NCBI RefSeq assembly: GCF_003182095.1
Contig: NZ_QGTJ01000004.1
Location: 62,001-126,000, forward strand
DNA length: 64,000 nucleotides
Source of the DNA: Plasticicumulans acidivorans
GTDB taxonomy: Bacteria > Pseudomonadota > Gammaproteobacteria > Competibacterales > Competibacteraceae
Reading direction: 5' to 3'
The position numbers were made by a program, and so were the translations under genes. Positions 17,957 through 27,402 of the stretch are shown here, piece by piece. Position 1 is the stretch's first letter. Each line of letters begins with the position of its first letter. The notes below the pieces were generated by a model that was not told the DNA's origin, did not search any database, and saw nothing but the letters and a program-made list of their open reading frames with translations.

Positions 17957-19672
17957 ATGAAATTGCAGATCGAACGCCCCTACGTCGAAGCGCTGGTCGA
18001 CGCCTTTCCGCACCTGTCGTCACTGCACGAGCAGCTGCGCTTCGGCACTAAGGCGGAGGTGGCTTTCGAGCAGCTTTCGGCGCGCGAGCTGGGCTTTCTG
18101 CACGATCTCTACGTCGCCGCCGGGCCGCGGCTGGCCGGTCAGGTCGCGCAGCTGGCGACGCTGCTGCACGCGCTCGATGTCGACGGCGAGCGCTTCGAGG
18201 ATGAGGACGAACTCGAAAACGTCGTGCCGGCGCTGGCGCGGTTTCTCAACGCCGACGCCATCCGCGGCTGGCTGTTCCGCGCCAACGTCGCCGGTCGCGC
18301 GCTGGCCTACGTCGTCGCCCGCCTCGACTACACCCCGCCCGGCAACGAAGAAAGCGCCCGCGTGCTGATCGAGCTCAAGGCCAACGCCAAGGCCAAGCTG
18401 GCGCAGGCGACGATCATGATCACCGGCCGCGACATCGCCGGTAAGACCATCGGCGAAATCCTCGCCGCCAAAGGCTGGCTGAAGGAAACCCCGGCGCTGA
18501 TCGCCGCCTACGACGAAACCGCCGAACGCTACTTCGACTGGCGCGCGCGCTACGGCGAGCAGTTCTCGGCCAGCGGCATCGGCTTCTACGCCGAAGACCC
18601 GACCGCCACCCACCGCAGCACCGACTGGTCGCGCAAGGACGTCGTCATCCTCTCGGCGAGCGGTGGCCAGGCGCGGGTGGTCAACGACGAGGGCATCATC
18701 GGCGAGCGCGTGGTGTCGGGCGACCTCACCGGCGACATCTTCTCGCGCTACCTGCGCAAGGCCGCCAAGAGCGCGCGCTACGACAGCGGCGTCGAGCGCG
18801 CGGTGGAGGCGGCACAGGCCGACGTCGGCCGCGGTCTGTTCACCGAGCTGCCGGTGCACGGCTACATCTTTGTTTTTCACCTCGACCTGCATCACTACCT
18901 GTGGGTGCACGTCGACGACATGACGCCCTACGCCTACCAGCCGGCGCTCAAGCAGAAGCTGGTGCTGCCGCCCGAGCAGACCGACCTCATCGACATCCTC
19001 ACCGCCGAAATGGACGTGCTGATGGACGACGTCATCGCCGGCAAGTCCGGCGGCACCACCGTGCTCTGCGCCGGCCCGGCCGGCGTCGGCAAGACGCTGA
19101 CCGCCGAGGTCTACGCCGAAATCGTCCGCCGCCCGCTCTACCGCGTGCACTCCGGCCAGCTCGGCCTCAACGTCGCCGCGATGGAAACCGCCCTCAAGGA
19201 CGTGCTCACCCGCGCCCAGCGCTGGGGCGCGGTGATGTTGATCGACGAGGCCGACGTCTACATCAAGCGCCGCGACGACAACATGACGATGAACGCCGTC
19301 GTCGGCGTATTCCTGCGCGTGCTCGAATACTTCAACGGCCTGCTGTTCCTCACCACCAACCGCATCGACGACATCGACGACGCCATCGTCTCGCGCTGCA
19401 TCGCCCTGATCCGCTACGACCCGCCGGACACCGCCGCCCGCTGCCGCATCTGGGAAGTCATGAGCGAACAGTTCGAGCTCGGCCTCGCCCCCGCCCTGAT
19501 CAGCGAACTCGCCGAACGCTTCCCCCACGCCACCGGCCGCGACATCAAGGGCCTGGCCAAACTCACCGCCAAGTTCTGCCACCAGAAACAACAGCCGCCG
19601 AGCATCGACGCCTTCGTCAAATGCTCCATCTTCCGCGGCATGGAGCGCCCGGCACAGACCGCGGAGGCGTAA
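17957..19672 (+). CDS. AAA+ ATPase of unknown role
   Basis: A 571-residue protein. Residues ~1-350 form a domain I cannot name, rich in charged helices. The C-terminal ~220 residues are an AAA+ module: Walker A AGPAGVGKTLTAEVYAEI, Walker B VMLIDEADVYIKRR, sensor-1-like LLFLTTNRIDDIDDAI, and an arginine-finger region VSRCIALIRY. No protease, nuclease or helicase motif is attached. The ATG at 17957 replaces a longer TTG frame. It is convergent with the CRISPR array, whose oldest, degenerate end begins 45 bases after its stop. A functional link to CRISPR is not shown. Confidence 0.7.
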   Translation: MKLQIERPYVEALVDAFPHLSSLHEQLRFGTKAEVAFEQLSARELGFLHDLYVAAGPRLAGQVAQLATLLHALDVDGERFEDEDELENVVPALARFLNADAIRGWLFRANVAGRALAYVVARLDYTPPGNEESARVLIELKANAKAKLAQATIMITGRDIAGKTIGEILAAKGWLKETPALIAAYDETAERYFDWRARYGEQFSASGIGFYAEDPTATHRSTDWSRKDVVILSASGGQARVVNDEGIIGERVVSGDLTGDIFSRYLRKAAKSARYDSGVERAVEAAQADVGRGLFTELPVHGYIFVFHLDLHHYLWVHVDDMTPYAYQPALKQKLVLPPEQTDLIDILTAEMDVLMDDVIAGKSGGTTVLCAGPAGVGKTLTAEVYAEIVRRPLYRVHSGQLGLNVAAMETALKDVLTRAQRWGAVMLIDEADVYIKRRDDNMTMNAVVGVFLRVLEYFNGLLFLTTNRIDDIDDAIVSRCIALIRYDPPDTAARCRIWEVMSEQFELGLAPALISELAERFPHATGRDIKGLAKLTAKFCHQKQQPPSIDAFVKCSIFRGMERPAQTAEA

Positions 19673-19679
19673 ACGCGGA

Positions 19680-19715
19680 GCGGGAAAGAGGCCGCGGCGT
19701 GATGCCGCGGGCAGC
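19680..19715 (-). repeat. degenerate CRISPR-repeat-like remnant abutting the array
   Basis: This 36-base segment matches the array repeat at 25 of 36 positions and keeps the perfect stem CCGCGGC/GCCGCGG. It ends only two bases before the first recognisable repeat (19718), so there is no spacer. It may be a worn-out terminal repeat whose spacer was lost, or an independent hairpin ending the convergent transcripts. Confidence 0.35.
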
Positions 19716-19717
19716 GT

Positions 19718-22700
19718 GCATTAATAAGGCCGCGGCATTACGCCGCGGATAACCAACCAGCAGGACGTGAACCTGGAGGTTTGGCAGGCGCTTCAATAAG
19801 GCCGTGGCATTACGCCGCGGATAACGGGGCTGACGGCAGACCTGAACAGAATGAAGAACGAGTGGGCTTCAATAAGGCCGCGGCATTACGCCGCGGATAA
19901 CGCGCTGCCGTGACGGTGCCGCCACCGGCGGCCGAGGGGCTTCAATAAGGCCGCGGCATTACGCCGCGGATAACTCGGTCACGGTGCGCAACAAAACCAA
20001 CGAGATACGGCTTCAATAAGGCCGCGGCATTACGCCGCGGATAACCTGACCAATCGTGACGCGATCAGCGAGCGCTGGGCGCTGCTTCAATAAGGCCGCG
20101 GCATTACGCCGCGGATAACTGCATGATCACTCAGCGGCGCAAAGGCATCCGCGCCGCTTCAATAAGGCCGCGGCATTACGCCGCGGATAACGCCGCGGGT
20201 CACATGCTCGCGCTCGCCGGGACCAGGCTTCAATAAGGCCGCGGCATTACGCCGCGGATAACCGAACAGCATCACGCAGATGGTCCGGGGCAAAGTGCGC
20301 GCTTCAATAAGGCCGCGGCATTACGCCGCGGATAACCGCGGCAGCGACGGGGCCCTGAGCCTCGACGTGATCGTGCTTCAATAAGGCCGCGGCATTACGC
20401 CGCGGATAACACCGAGTTTTACGGGGTCAGGGAGCCGTCTTGAGCAAGCTTCAATAAGGCCGCGGCATTACGCCGCGGATAACACCGAGTTTTACGGGGT
20501 CAGGGAGCCGTCTTGACTAAGCTTCAATAAGGCCGCGGCATTACGCCGCGGATAACCAGGTCCTGCACCTGCAGCCGCTTGGTAGGCGCCACGAAGCTTC
20601 AATAAGGCCGCGGCATTACGCCGCGGATAACGTGATTGCGGAGATCCCTGCAGAGGTGGCGAGAGATGGCTTCAATAAGGCCGCGGCATTACGCCGCGGA
20701 TAACTGCTCGTGCTGGACGACGCCGACGCGCTGGCCGGGCGGCTTCAATAAGGCCGCGGCATTACGCCGCGGATAACAACGCGAGCAGGGCGCGCGTTGG
20801 ATGCGAATTCATGAGCTTCAATAAGGCCGCGGCATTACGCCGCGGATAACTGCAGTTTGTTGTGCACAAAAAGCTGCGCCCGGTTAGGCTTCAATAAGGC
20901 CGCGGCATTACGCCGCGGATAACCCACCTCACTGACGTCGTCGGCTGCTGGCAAATGCCGCTTCAATAAGGCCGCGGCATTACGCCGCGGATAACACCGT
21001 CATCCGGCAGATCGTGTCGAGCGTGACGCCAGGCTTCAATAAGGCCGCGGCATTACGCCGCGGATAACGGCGCTGCCAGCTCGTCACCGGCGCACACGAC
21101 GCCGGGCTTCAATAAGGCCGCGGCATTACGCCGCGGATAACTCTTATCTCCTTGTACGTGGTTTTTGATGGAAGCCGAGCTTCAATAAGGCCGCGGCATT
21201 ACGCCGCGGATAACTGTTGGAGAGGGAACTTTGTGCTGGGTCTTCATTAGTGCTTCAATAAGGCCGCGGCATTACGCCGCGGATAACGGCGCTGCCAGCT
21301 CGTCACCGGCGCACACGACGCCGGGCTTCAATAAGGCCGCGGCATTACGCCGCGGATAACGCACGACCTGGGCGTACACGGACCTGACCTGCACGGAGCT
21401 TCAATAAGGCCGCGGCATTACGCCGCGGATAACCAGGTTCGCCAGGGCACTGCGTGCCACTGCGACCCAAGCTTCAATAAGGCCGCGGCATTACGCCGCG
21501 GATAACCTTCGAGAGGTATTTGATCGGGTCGACGCGACCGCCGCTTCAATAAGGCCGCGGCATTACGCCGCGGATAACAGTGATGCGCGTCGACCTGGTT
21601 GATTGACTCAGCCTGCTTCAATAAGGCCGCGGCATTACGCCGCGGATAACACGCGCCAAATAGGCCGATAAAACAACACTCAAACCGCTTCAATAAGGCC
21701 GCGGCATTACGCCGCGGATAACGGCATACATCGTGCTGGCCAAGTCTGGCTATCCTGAGCTTCAATAAGGCCGCGGCATTACGCCGCGGATAACCAACCC
21801 CCCCAAATAAGACAGCGCATCCAAATCCTTTTGCTTCAATAAGGCCGCGGCATTACGCCGCGGATAACAACGATTGACAGCTGGAGTGCCGGCGGTGGCA
21901 ACAGCGGCTTCAATAAGGCCGCGGCATTACGCCGCGGATAACGTGTTGCGTGACGATGGCGCCGGCGGCATGGTCGCCGGCTTCAATAAGGCCGCGGCAT
22001 TACGCCGCGGATAACCTCGACAGCTACAGTTCGCCGAAGCCGACCGAGATCGGCTTCAATAAGGCCGCGGCATTACGCCGCGGATAACGGCGAGGGGATC
22101 AGCGGCACGGTCAGCGTGGCCAGCGCTTCAATAAGGCCGCGGCATTACGCCGCGGATAACACCCCAGGAACGGGCCGACGAGACAACCAGACCGCCAGCT
22201 TCAATAAGGCCGCGGCATTACGCCGCGGATAACGACGCGGACACCGTATATAAAACACAGCGCCCAAATCGCTTCAATAAGGCCGCGGCATTACGCCGCG
22301 GATAACGCCCGGTGCAGCTCGATGCTGCGATTTGGAGCGCTTGCTTCAATAAGGCCGCGGCATTACGCCGCGGATAACGAGCGCTTCAAGCGCGCGTCTC
22401 AGTGCTATTCGACCGCTTCAATAAGGCCGCGGCATTACGCCGCGGATAACTTGCTGCGCGGCCGTCCCGCGTCCGCGCAATATCAGGGCTTCAATAAGGC
22501 CGCGGCATTACGCCGCGGATAACTGCGCCCATCCTCGCCTACCAAATGACCATGCTCTGGCTTCAATAAGGCCGCGGCATTACGCCGCGGATAACCTCGT
22601 GCTGGACGACGCCGACGCGCTCAGCGGCCGGCTTCAATAAGGCCGCGGCATTACGCCGCGGATAACGCACGTCGAGCCCCCAGCTTAAACCGGAATCCAG

Positions 22701-22956
22701 CGCTTCAATAAGGCCGCGGCATTACGCCGCGGATAACCTACCCGCGCCTCAGAAACCGCACCCACCTCATCCGAAGCTTCAATAAGGCCGCGGCATTACG
22801 CCGCGGATAACTACGCTGCCGGCCGTGCTGGCGCTGGCGAAGGCTGAGCTTCAATAAGGCCGCGGCATTACGCCGCGGATAACCCCACTTTATCGCCATT
22901 ACCATTTGCATCCGTGCCATGCTTCAATAAGGCCGCGGCATTACGCCGCGGATAAC
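19718..22956 (-). CRISPR. CRISPR array, 45 repeats and 44 spacers (type I-G locus)
   Basis: By hand count there are 45 copies of a 36-nt repeat (plus strand begins GCTTCAATAAGG, ends GCGGATAAC) separated by 44 spacers of 35-40 nt. The repeat has a 7-bp perfect palindromic stem, CCGCGGC/GCCGCGG, around a five-base loop. The first two repeats at the low end (19718 and 19790) carry substitutions while the rest look uniform, so the low end is the old trailer end and the leader is on the cas2 side. The array is therefore best read on the minus strand, like the cas genes. Spacers at 21069-21105 and 21288-21324 are identical. Those at 20411/20484 and 20705/22596 are near-duplicate pairs. I saw no spacer matching other sequence in the window. 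Confidence 0.98.
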
Positions 22957-23153
22957 GGACCGCTCGAAAATCCCTGTGCTGCCGCAAGCTTGCGTGCGGG
23001 TTTGCGAGCGCTGCCAGTTTGCGCCGGCAGTTTGCCTCCGGCAAGACGGGAAGTGCCGTGGACCATGTTTCAAGTGCCTGATTGACAAGGAGCATTGCGT
23101 TTGCGAGCGCTGGCCGGCCCGGGCGTGGCATGGCAGCGCTCGCGGGGCGCTGG
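22957..23153 (-). promoter_or_regulatory. CRISPR leader
   Basis: This is the 197-bp gap between the cas2 stop and the newest repeat. It holds two direct copies of TTTGCGAGCGCTG (23001-23013 and 23100-23112) and an inverted copy of its core (CAGCGCTCGC, 23134-23143) right after cas2, which can form a hairpin with the second copy. It should contain the array promoter and signals for spacer integration. I could not place -35/-10 boxes with confidence. Confidence 0.7.
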
Positions 23154-23456
23154 TCAGAAGATCGCCGGGCCGCGCTCTATTGGAGTGTAGGGCTGACCGA
23201 GGCTGATGACGCGCGGGGCGATGCCGTCGGCGGGGCCCATGTCCATGAGGATGACATGGTCGCGCTGGTGCAGGATCAGGTTGTCGAGCAGTTGCACCAG
23301 CTCGGCATGGCGCACCGCGTTCAGGCGGCACTGGAACACCGACAGCTGCACCCAGTCGCCGAAGCCTTTCATCAGCCGGAACACGCGCCGCCAGCGCTTG
23401 GTGTCGCGGATGTCGTAGACGACGACGTAAAGATGTTCGATGGCCATGGCGATCAC
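23154..23456 (-). CDS. cas2: CRISPR adaptation protein Cas2
   Basis: A 100-residue Cas2. The ferredoxin-like first strand [20 protein letters not shown] carries the conserved Asp, and [12 protein letters not shown] is the second conserved strand. Cas2 bridges two Cas1 dimers in the spacer integrase. The GTG start at 23456 overlaps the cas4-cas1 stop (GTGA), implying coupling; an ATG three codons later (23447) gives the more usual Cas2 N-terminus. It is the last cas gene before the leader and array. Confidence 0.95.
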   Translation of the reverse strand: MIAMAIEHLYVVVYDIRDTKRWRRVFRLMKGFGDWVQLSVFQCRLNAVRHAELVQLLDNLILHQRDHVILMDMGPADGIAPRVISLGQPYTPIERGPAIF

Positions 23457-25144
23457 CGGGTCGTGAAGTTGGGGTATTCGGCGAGTTCGCCGAGCAGGTG
23501 GCGGCCGAGCAGGCGCGCCTGCAGTTCCAGCAGCCGGCGGTAGCTGACGCGGTAGCCGAACAGCGGATGGGTGATCTCGTGCGACAGCCGTCGCTCGAAG
23601 GCGCCGATCAGGGCTTTGCGCGCGTCGGCGGTGAGCGCGACGCCGCCGCCGGCGCGCACGAAGTCGCGCGGGCGGATCTCGCCGTTGTTGATCACCTGCA
23701 GCACCACGGAATCGGCGATCAGCGGCCGGAACGGCTCCATCACGTCGAGCGCCAGCGCCGGGCGGCCGTAGCGCGGCTGGTGATAAAAGCCGCGGTAGGC
23801 GTCGAAGCCGACCGCCGACAGCGTCACCGTCAGTGCCCGCGTCAGCATGGCGTAGGCGAAGGACAGCAGTGCGTTGACCGGATCGCGCGGCGGCCGGCGG
23901 TTGCGGTTGTGAAAATCGAAGCTCATTGCCTCCTCGGCCCCGACCGCGTTCAGCAGCTCGCCGAAGGCGCCGAAGTAGCGCGCCGCGGCGCTGCCTTCGA
24001 CGCCGAGTAGCTGCTCCAGCGAGGCGGCTTCGCGCGCGCTGTCCTGATCACGCTTGAGGGCGGCGAGCAGCGCGGCCGGCGCCTCGCCGCGCTTCCAGTT
24101 GCGTCGCAGCAGCGTGCGGCTGTTGGCGATCTTCGCCACCACCAGGCCGTGCGCCAGCGCCAGGCAGTGGCCCGCCTCGAAGCTCGCGCGGTACTGCGCG
24201 GTGCGCAGCTCGACGTTGCGATGGCCGGTGCCGATGGTGTGGCCGACGAACCAGCCGCCGTAGCTGTGCCAGCTCACCGGGATCTCGCGCGCCATCAGTT
24301 CGTGCAGCGCGGCGGCGCTGACGCTGGCGTTGCCGAGCAGCACCAGCTGGGAAACATCGATCAGCCGCACGCTGCGCGCCGGCTGCTGCTCGACCGCCAC
24401 GCTCAGCGTTTCACCGTCGCGGCCGATGCGCGCGAACGGCGCCTGCACCACCAGCGGCAGCGCGGTGTCGGCGGCGACGGCGAGCGGCCGCGGCACACGC
24501 CCGCTGCCGTGCAGGCGCTGGGTTTCGTCCGGCAGGCAGATGCCGACCAGCGCGCAGCGCGGGCACTTCGGGCTGTCGTCGAGCGGTGGCGGCAGGCGCC
24601 CGCCGGCGGCCAGCGCCCGCAGCCCGGCGACCGCCTCGCGCGCCTGCGTCTCCAGCGCTGCATCGAGCGGCACCGGCACGCGCTCGCGGCTGCCGGCGTA
24701 ATAGAGGACGCCGCCGTCGCAGTCGTAACCGTGCTCGCGCAGCAGCAGCCCTTGCAGCGCCAGCTGCACGCGCTCCGGCGCATGCGCCCCGCGCGGGGCG
24801 TGCGGCCGTTTGCCGCGTTTGTAGTCGACCGGCGTCGCCCGGCGGCCGTCGGCCTCGACCAGATCGAGCTTGGCGATCACGCCGAGCGTCGCCGATTCCA
24901 GCGTCACCGAACGCGCGTGGATGCGCTCTCCTTCGACCGGCTCGGCCGGCAGCTCGCCGCCCGGCTGGTCGACGCGCGCATGCACACGCCGCCCGTCGAC
25001 GGTCTCGGCGGAGTCGTCCCACTCCTGCTGCACCCACATCAGGTAGGCGAGCCGCGGACAGTAGACGTACTCATTGACCATCCGCGCCGGCAACGGCGGC
25101 ACCGCCGCAAACCCGGCCTCCACCCCCTGCCTCAGCTCATCCAT
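23453..25144 (-). CDS. cas4-cas1: Cas4-Cas1 fusion
   Basis: A 563-residue fusion. Residues ~15-215 are a Cas4 (RecB-like) nuclease: the first Fe-S Cys is in [16 protein letters not shown], the nuclease Asp and Lys are in [21 protein letters not shown], and the cluster cysteines are in [14 protein letters not shown]. Residues ~235-563 are Cas1: [38 protein letters not shown], and active-site residues in [20 protein letters not shown]. Cas4-Cas1 fusions are typical of subtype I-G, where Cas4 trims and orients prespacers by their PAM before Cas1-Cas2 integrates them. The ATG at 25144 has GGGAGG upstream; a frame beginning 26 codons earlier was rejected. Confidence 0.95.
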   Translation of the reverse strand: MDELRQGVEAGFAAVPPLPARMVNEYVYCPRLAYLMWVQQEWDDSAETVDGRRVHARVDQPGGELPAEPVEGERIHARSVTLESATLGVIAKLDLVEADGRRATPVDYKRGKRPHAPRGAHAPERVQLALQGLLLREHGYDCDGGVLYYAGSRERVPVPLDAALETQAREAVAGLRALAAGGRLPPPLDDSPKCPRCALVGICLPDETQRLHGSGRVPRPLAVAADTALPLVVQAPFARIGRDGETLSVAVEQQPARSVRLIDVSQLVLLGNASVSAAALHELMAREIPVSWHSYGGWFVGHTIGTGHRNVELRTAQYRASFEAGHCLALAHGLVVAKIANSRTLLRRNWKRGEAPAALLAALKRDQDSAREAASLEQLLGVEGSAAARYFGAFGELLNAVGAEEAMSFDFHNRNRRPPRDPVNALLSFAYAMLTRALTVTLSAVGFDAYRGFYHQPRYGRPALALDVMEPFRPLIADSVVLQVINNGEIRPRDFVRAGGGVALTADARKALIGAFERRLSHEITHPLFGYRVSYRRLLELQARLLGRHLLGELAEYPNFTTR

Positions 25145-25164
25145 CGGGTAGCCTCCCCGGTCGA

Positions 25165-26340
25165 TAGGAAATTCCGTGCCCGCATTCCCGACCGCGTCCC
25201 GCAGGGGCGGGGCCGAAAGCACGGGGCTCGTCTGTGTCAGCCCCGCGCCCGGCTGGGGATCGCGGGGCGAGGGTTCATCGCCCGCTCATCCGCGGTGCGC
25301 TCTCTCAGCGTCCGGCTCCATCCCCGGCCTTTTTCCTGCCGGGAGAAGGCCGCTGTAGGCGCGGAACTCGTCTGTTTCATGCCCGCTCCCCACGTGGAAT
25401 CGCTCGGTGAGGGTTCATCGCCCGCTCATCCGCGGTGCGTTCTCTCAGCGTCCGGCTCCATCCCCGGCCTTTCTCCCGCTGGGAGAAGGCGGCTGTAGGC
25501 GCGGGACTTGTCTGTTTCATTCCTGCTCCCCACGCGGAATCGCTCGGTGTGGGGCCTCGCTCGTTCATCCTCGGTGCGTTCTCTCAATGTCCGGCTCCAT
25601 CCCCGGCCTTACTCCTGCCGGGAGAAGGCCGCTGGCGGCGCGGGCCTCATCTGCTTCATGCCCGCTTCCCGAGCGGGATCGCGGGGTGAGGGTTCATCGC
25701 CCGTTCATTCGCGGTGTGTTCTCTCAATGTCCGGCTCCATTCCCGACCGCGTCCCGCAGGCGTGGGGCCGAAAGCACGGGGCTCGTCTGTGTCAGTCCCG
25801 CTTCCCGAGAGGGATCGCGGGGCGAGGGTTCATCGCCCGCTCATCCGCGGTGCGTTCTCTCAGCGTCCGGCTCCATCCCCGGCCTTACTCCTGCCGGGAG
25901 AAGGCCGCTGGCGGCGCGGGCCTCGTCTGTTTCATGCCCGTTCCCCGAGCGGAATCGCTCGGTGAGGGGGCCTCGCCCGCTCATCCGCGGTGCGTTCTCT
26001 CAATGTCCGGCTCCATCCCCGGCCTTTTTCCCGCCGGGAGAAGGCCGCTGGCGGCGCGGGCCTCGTCTGTTTCATGCCCGTTCCCCGAGTGGAGTCGCTC
26101 GGTGAGGGGGCCTCGCCTGTTCATTCACGGCGTGCTTTCCGCATGCCCGGCCCGTCTCCCGCGGGGAGAAAAACGCCGGAGGTGCGGGCCTCGTTTCCAT
26201 ACCTGCTCGCCGTAGGCGGGGGCGGGGAGCGGGTTCGCCGCTCACTCGTGGCACGTTCGCTGAAGGCCGGTCCTCATCCCGGTCTTTGCTCCGCGAGGGA
26301 CGGCCGCTGGCGGCGTGACCTTGTCCGTGTTGCTCCTCTC
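25165..26340. repeat. ~140-bp degenerate tandem repeats between effector and adaptation genes
   Basis: About eight copies of a ~140-base unit fill the gap between the cas8-like stop and cas4-cas1. The anchor TCCGGCTCCA (or a close variant) occurs at 25311, 25451, 25590, 25730, 25866 and 26006, i.e. spacings of 140, 139, 140, 136 and 140; decayed units continue to about 26340. Each unit contains a hairpin (CGGCCTT ... AAGGCCG with an inner CTCC/GGGAG-like stem). Open frames crossing it exist on several strands but are products of the repeats and GC bias, so I regard it as non-coding. It may terminate or attenuate transcription between the effector and adaptation modules. Confidence 0.8.
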
Positions 26341-26376
26341 CCTCTTGGGGGCGGAGCGGGCGTCGGCGGTTTTGGC

Positions 26377-27402
26377 TTAGAAAATCATCACCTCCGGCGC
26401 TGCTGCGGGGCGCTCGTCAGGCCCTGGCGGGATCAGGCGGGCGGGGCGCAGGACGGCGTAGCCCTGGCCGAATTCGTGGCGGGTGGATTCGTAGACGGCG
26501 ACCACGCCGCGTGCGTGCAGGCGGGCGATGGTGCTGCCGTCGCCGGTCAGCTCGCGGCAGGTGAGCAGCGCGGCGAGGCTGTCGAGGCCGAGGGCGGTCT
26601 CCCACAGCGGCCAGCGCAGCCGGTACTGGGCGCGGCGGGCTTCGACGACGAAGGCGCTGGTCTGCAGGCGCGTGCCCTGCGCCAGCGCCGGCAGCAGCGC
26701 CAGCGCCCGGTGCGCCAGCCAGACGGCGAAGCGCACGCTCTTGTTGGCGTTGTCGGCGGTCGGCGCCAGCGGCCGCAGGGCGTGCAGGCGTTCGGCGTCC
26801 GGGTCCCAGCCGAGGGCGTGCTCGGCGTCGGGGTAGCTCCACGGGCCGAACAGCGCCTCGCGGGCGGCGTCGAGCAGCGCCGCCGGCGTCTGGCGGCCGC
26901 GCGGGCGGCTGTCGACGACCAGCGAGGCGGCCAGATCGGCGAGCGCGCCGCGAAACTGCTGCTGGCCCGAGGTCATGTGCAGCCGCGTCGGCGTCAGCCG
27001 GCCCTTGTCGTCGGCGATCACCTCGCAGCCGCAGGCGGCGTCGAAATCCGCGGCGAAGCGCGCGGCGGGGCGGGCGGACAGTGCATCGTTCAGGCAGCGT
27101 TCGCGGAATTCGGCCGCCGGCATGCGCAGCGTCGGCGGGCCGTCGAGGTGCACCCAGCCGCCGCTGGCGTGGGCATCGAGCAGCAATTGGCACAGCGCTT
27201 CGGGTGTCAGCGGCGTCGGCGGCGTCAGCACCGCGACCCAGTCGTCCTGCTGCTCCCAGTGCAGCCGCGCGCCGCGCAGCGCCGGGATGTCCGCGCTCCA
27301 GCGCAGCAGGCCGAAGGCGGCGAGGGCGCCGAGCGGGTGGCTGCCGATCAGGCCGCTCAGTGCGATGGCGGCCGGCGCGGCGGGGTGGGTGGCGTCAGGC
27401 AT
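26377..27402 (-). CDS. type I-G Cas8-like large-subunit candidate, compact
   Basis: A 341-residue protein in the position of the large subunit. It opens with IALSGLIGSHPLGALAAFGL, which recalls the PLxxLxALGLLR start of Csx17/Cas8g and of the Cas3-extension family associated with I-G loci. Beyond that I see no catalytic motif. Csx17 proteins are usually about twice as long, so this is either a short Cas8 or the Cas3-extension type. If it is Cas8, it should recognise the PAM on target DNA. The ATG at 27402 overlaps the cas3 end by 8 bp and has a strong AAGGAGG; the longer frame upstream is shadow of cas3. Confidence 0.7.
   Translation of the reverse strand: MPDATHPAAPAAIALSGLIGSHPLGALAAFGLLRWSADIPALRGARLHWEQQDDWVAVLTPPTPLTPEALCQLLLDAHASGGWVHLDGPPTLRMPAAEFRERCLNDALSARPAARFAADFDAACGCEVIADDKGRLTPTRLHMTSGQQQFRGALADLAASLVVDSRPRGRQTPAALLDAAREALFGPWSYPDAEHALGWDPDAERLHALRPLAPTADNANKSVRFAVWLAHRALALLPALAQGTRLQTSAFVVEARRAQYRLRWPLWETALGLDSLAALLTCRELTGDGSTIARLHARGVVAVYESTRHEFGQGYAVLRPARLIPPGPDERPAAAPEVMIF

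Noticed and set aside
21418-22920. Open frames inside the CRISPR array on both strands
   Set aside because: They consist of repeated translations of the 36-nt repeat (for example YPRRNAAALLK units) joined by spacers; they are array sequence, not genes.
25407-26215. Open frames of over 200 codons across the 140-bp repeat tract
   Set aside because: Several frames stay open at once and translate into repeating peptides; there is no ribosome binding site or stable codon pattern, so the tract is treated as a non-coding repeat.
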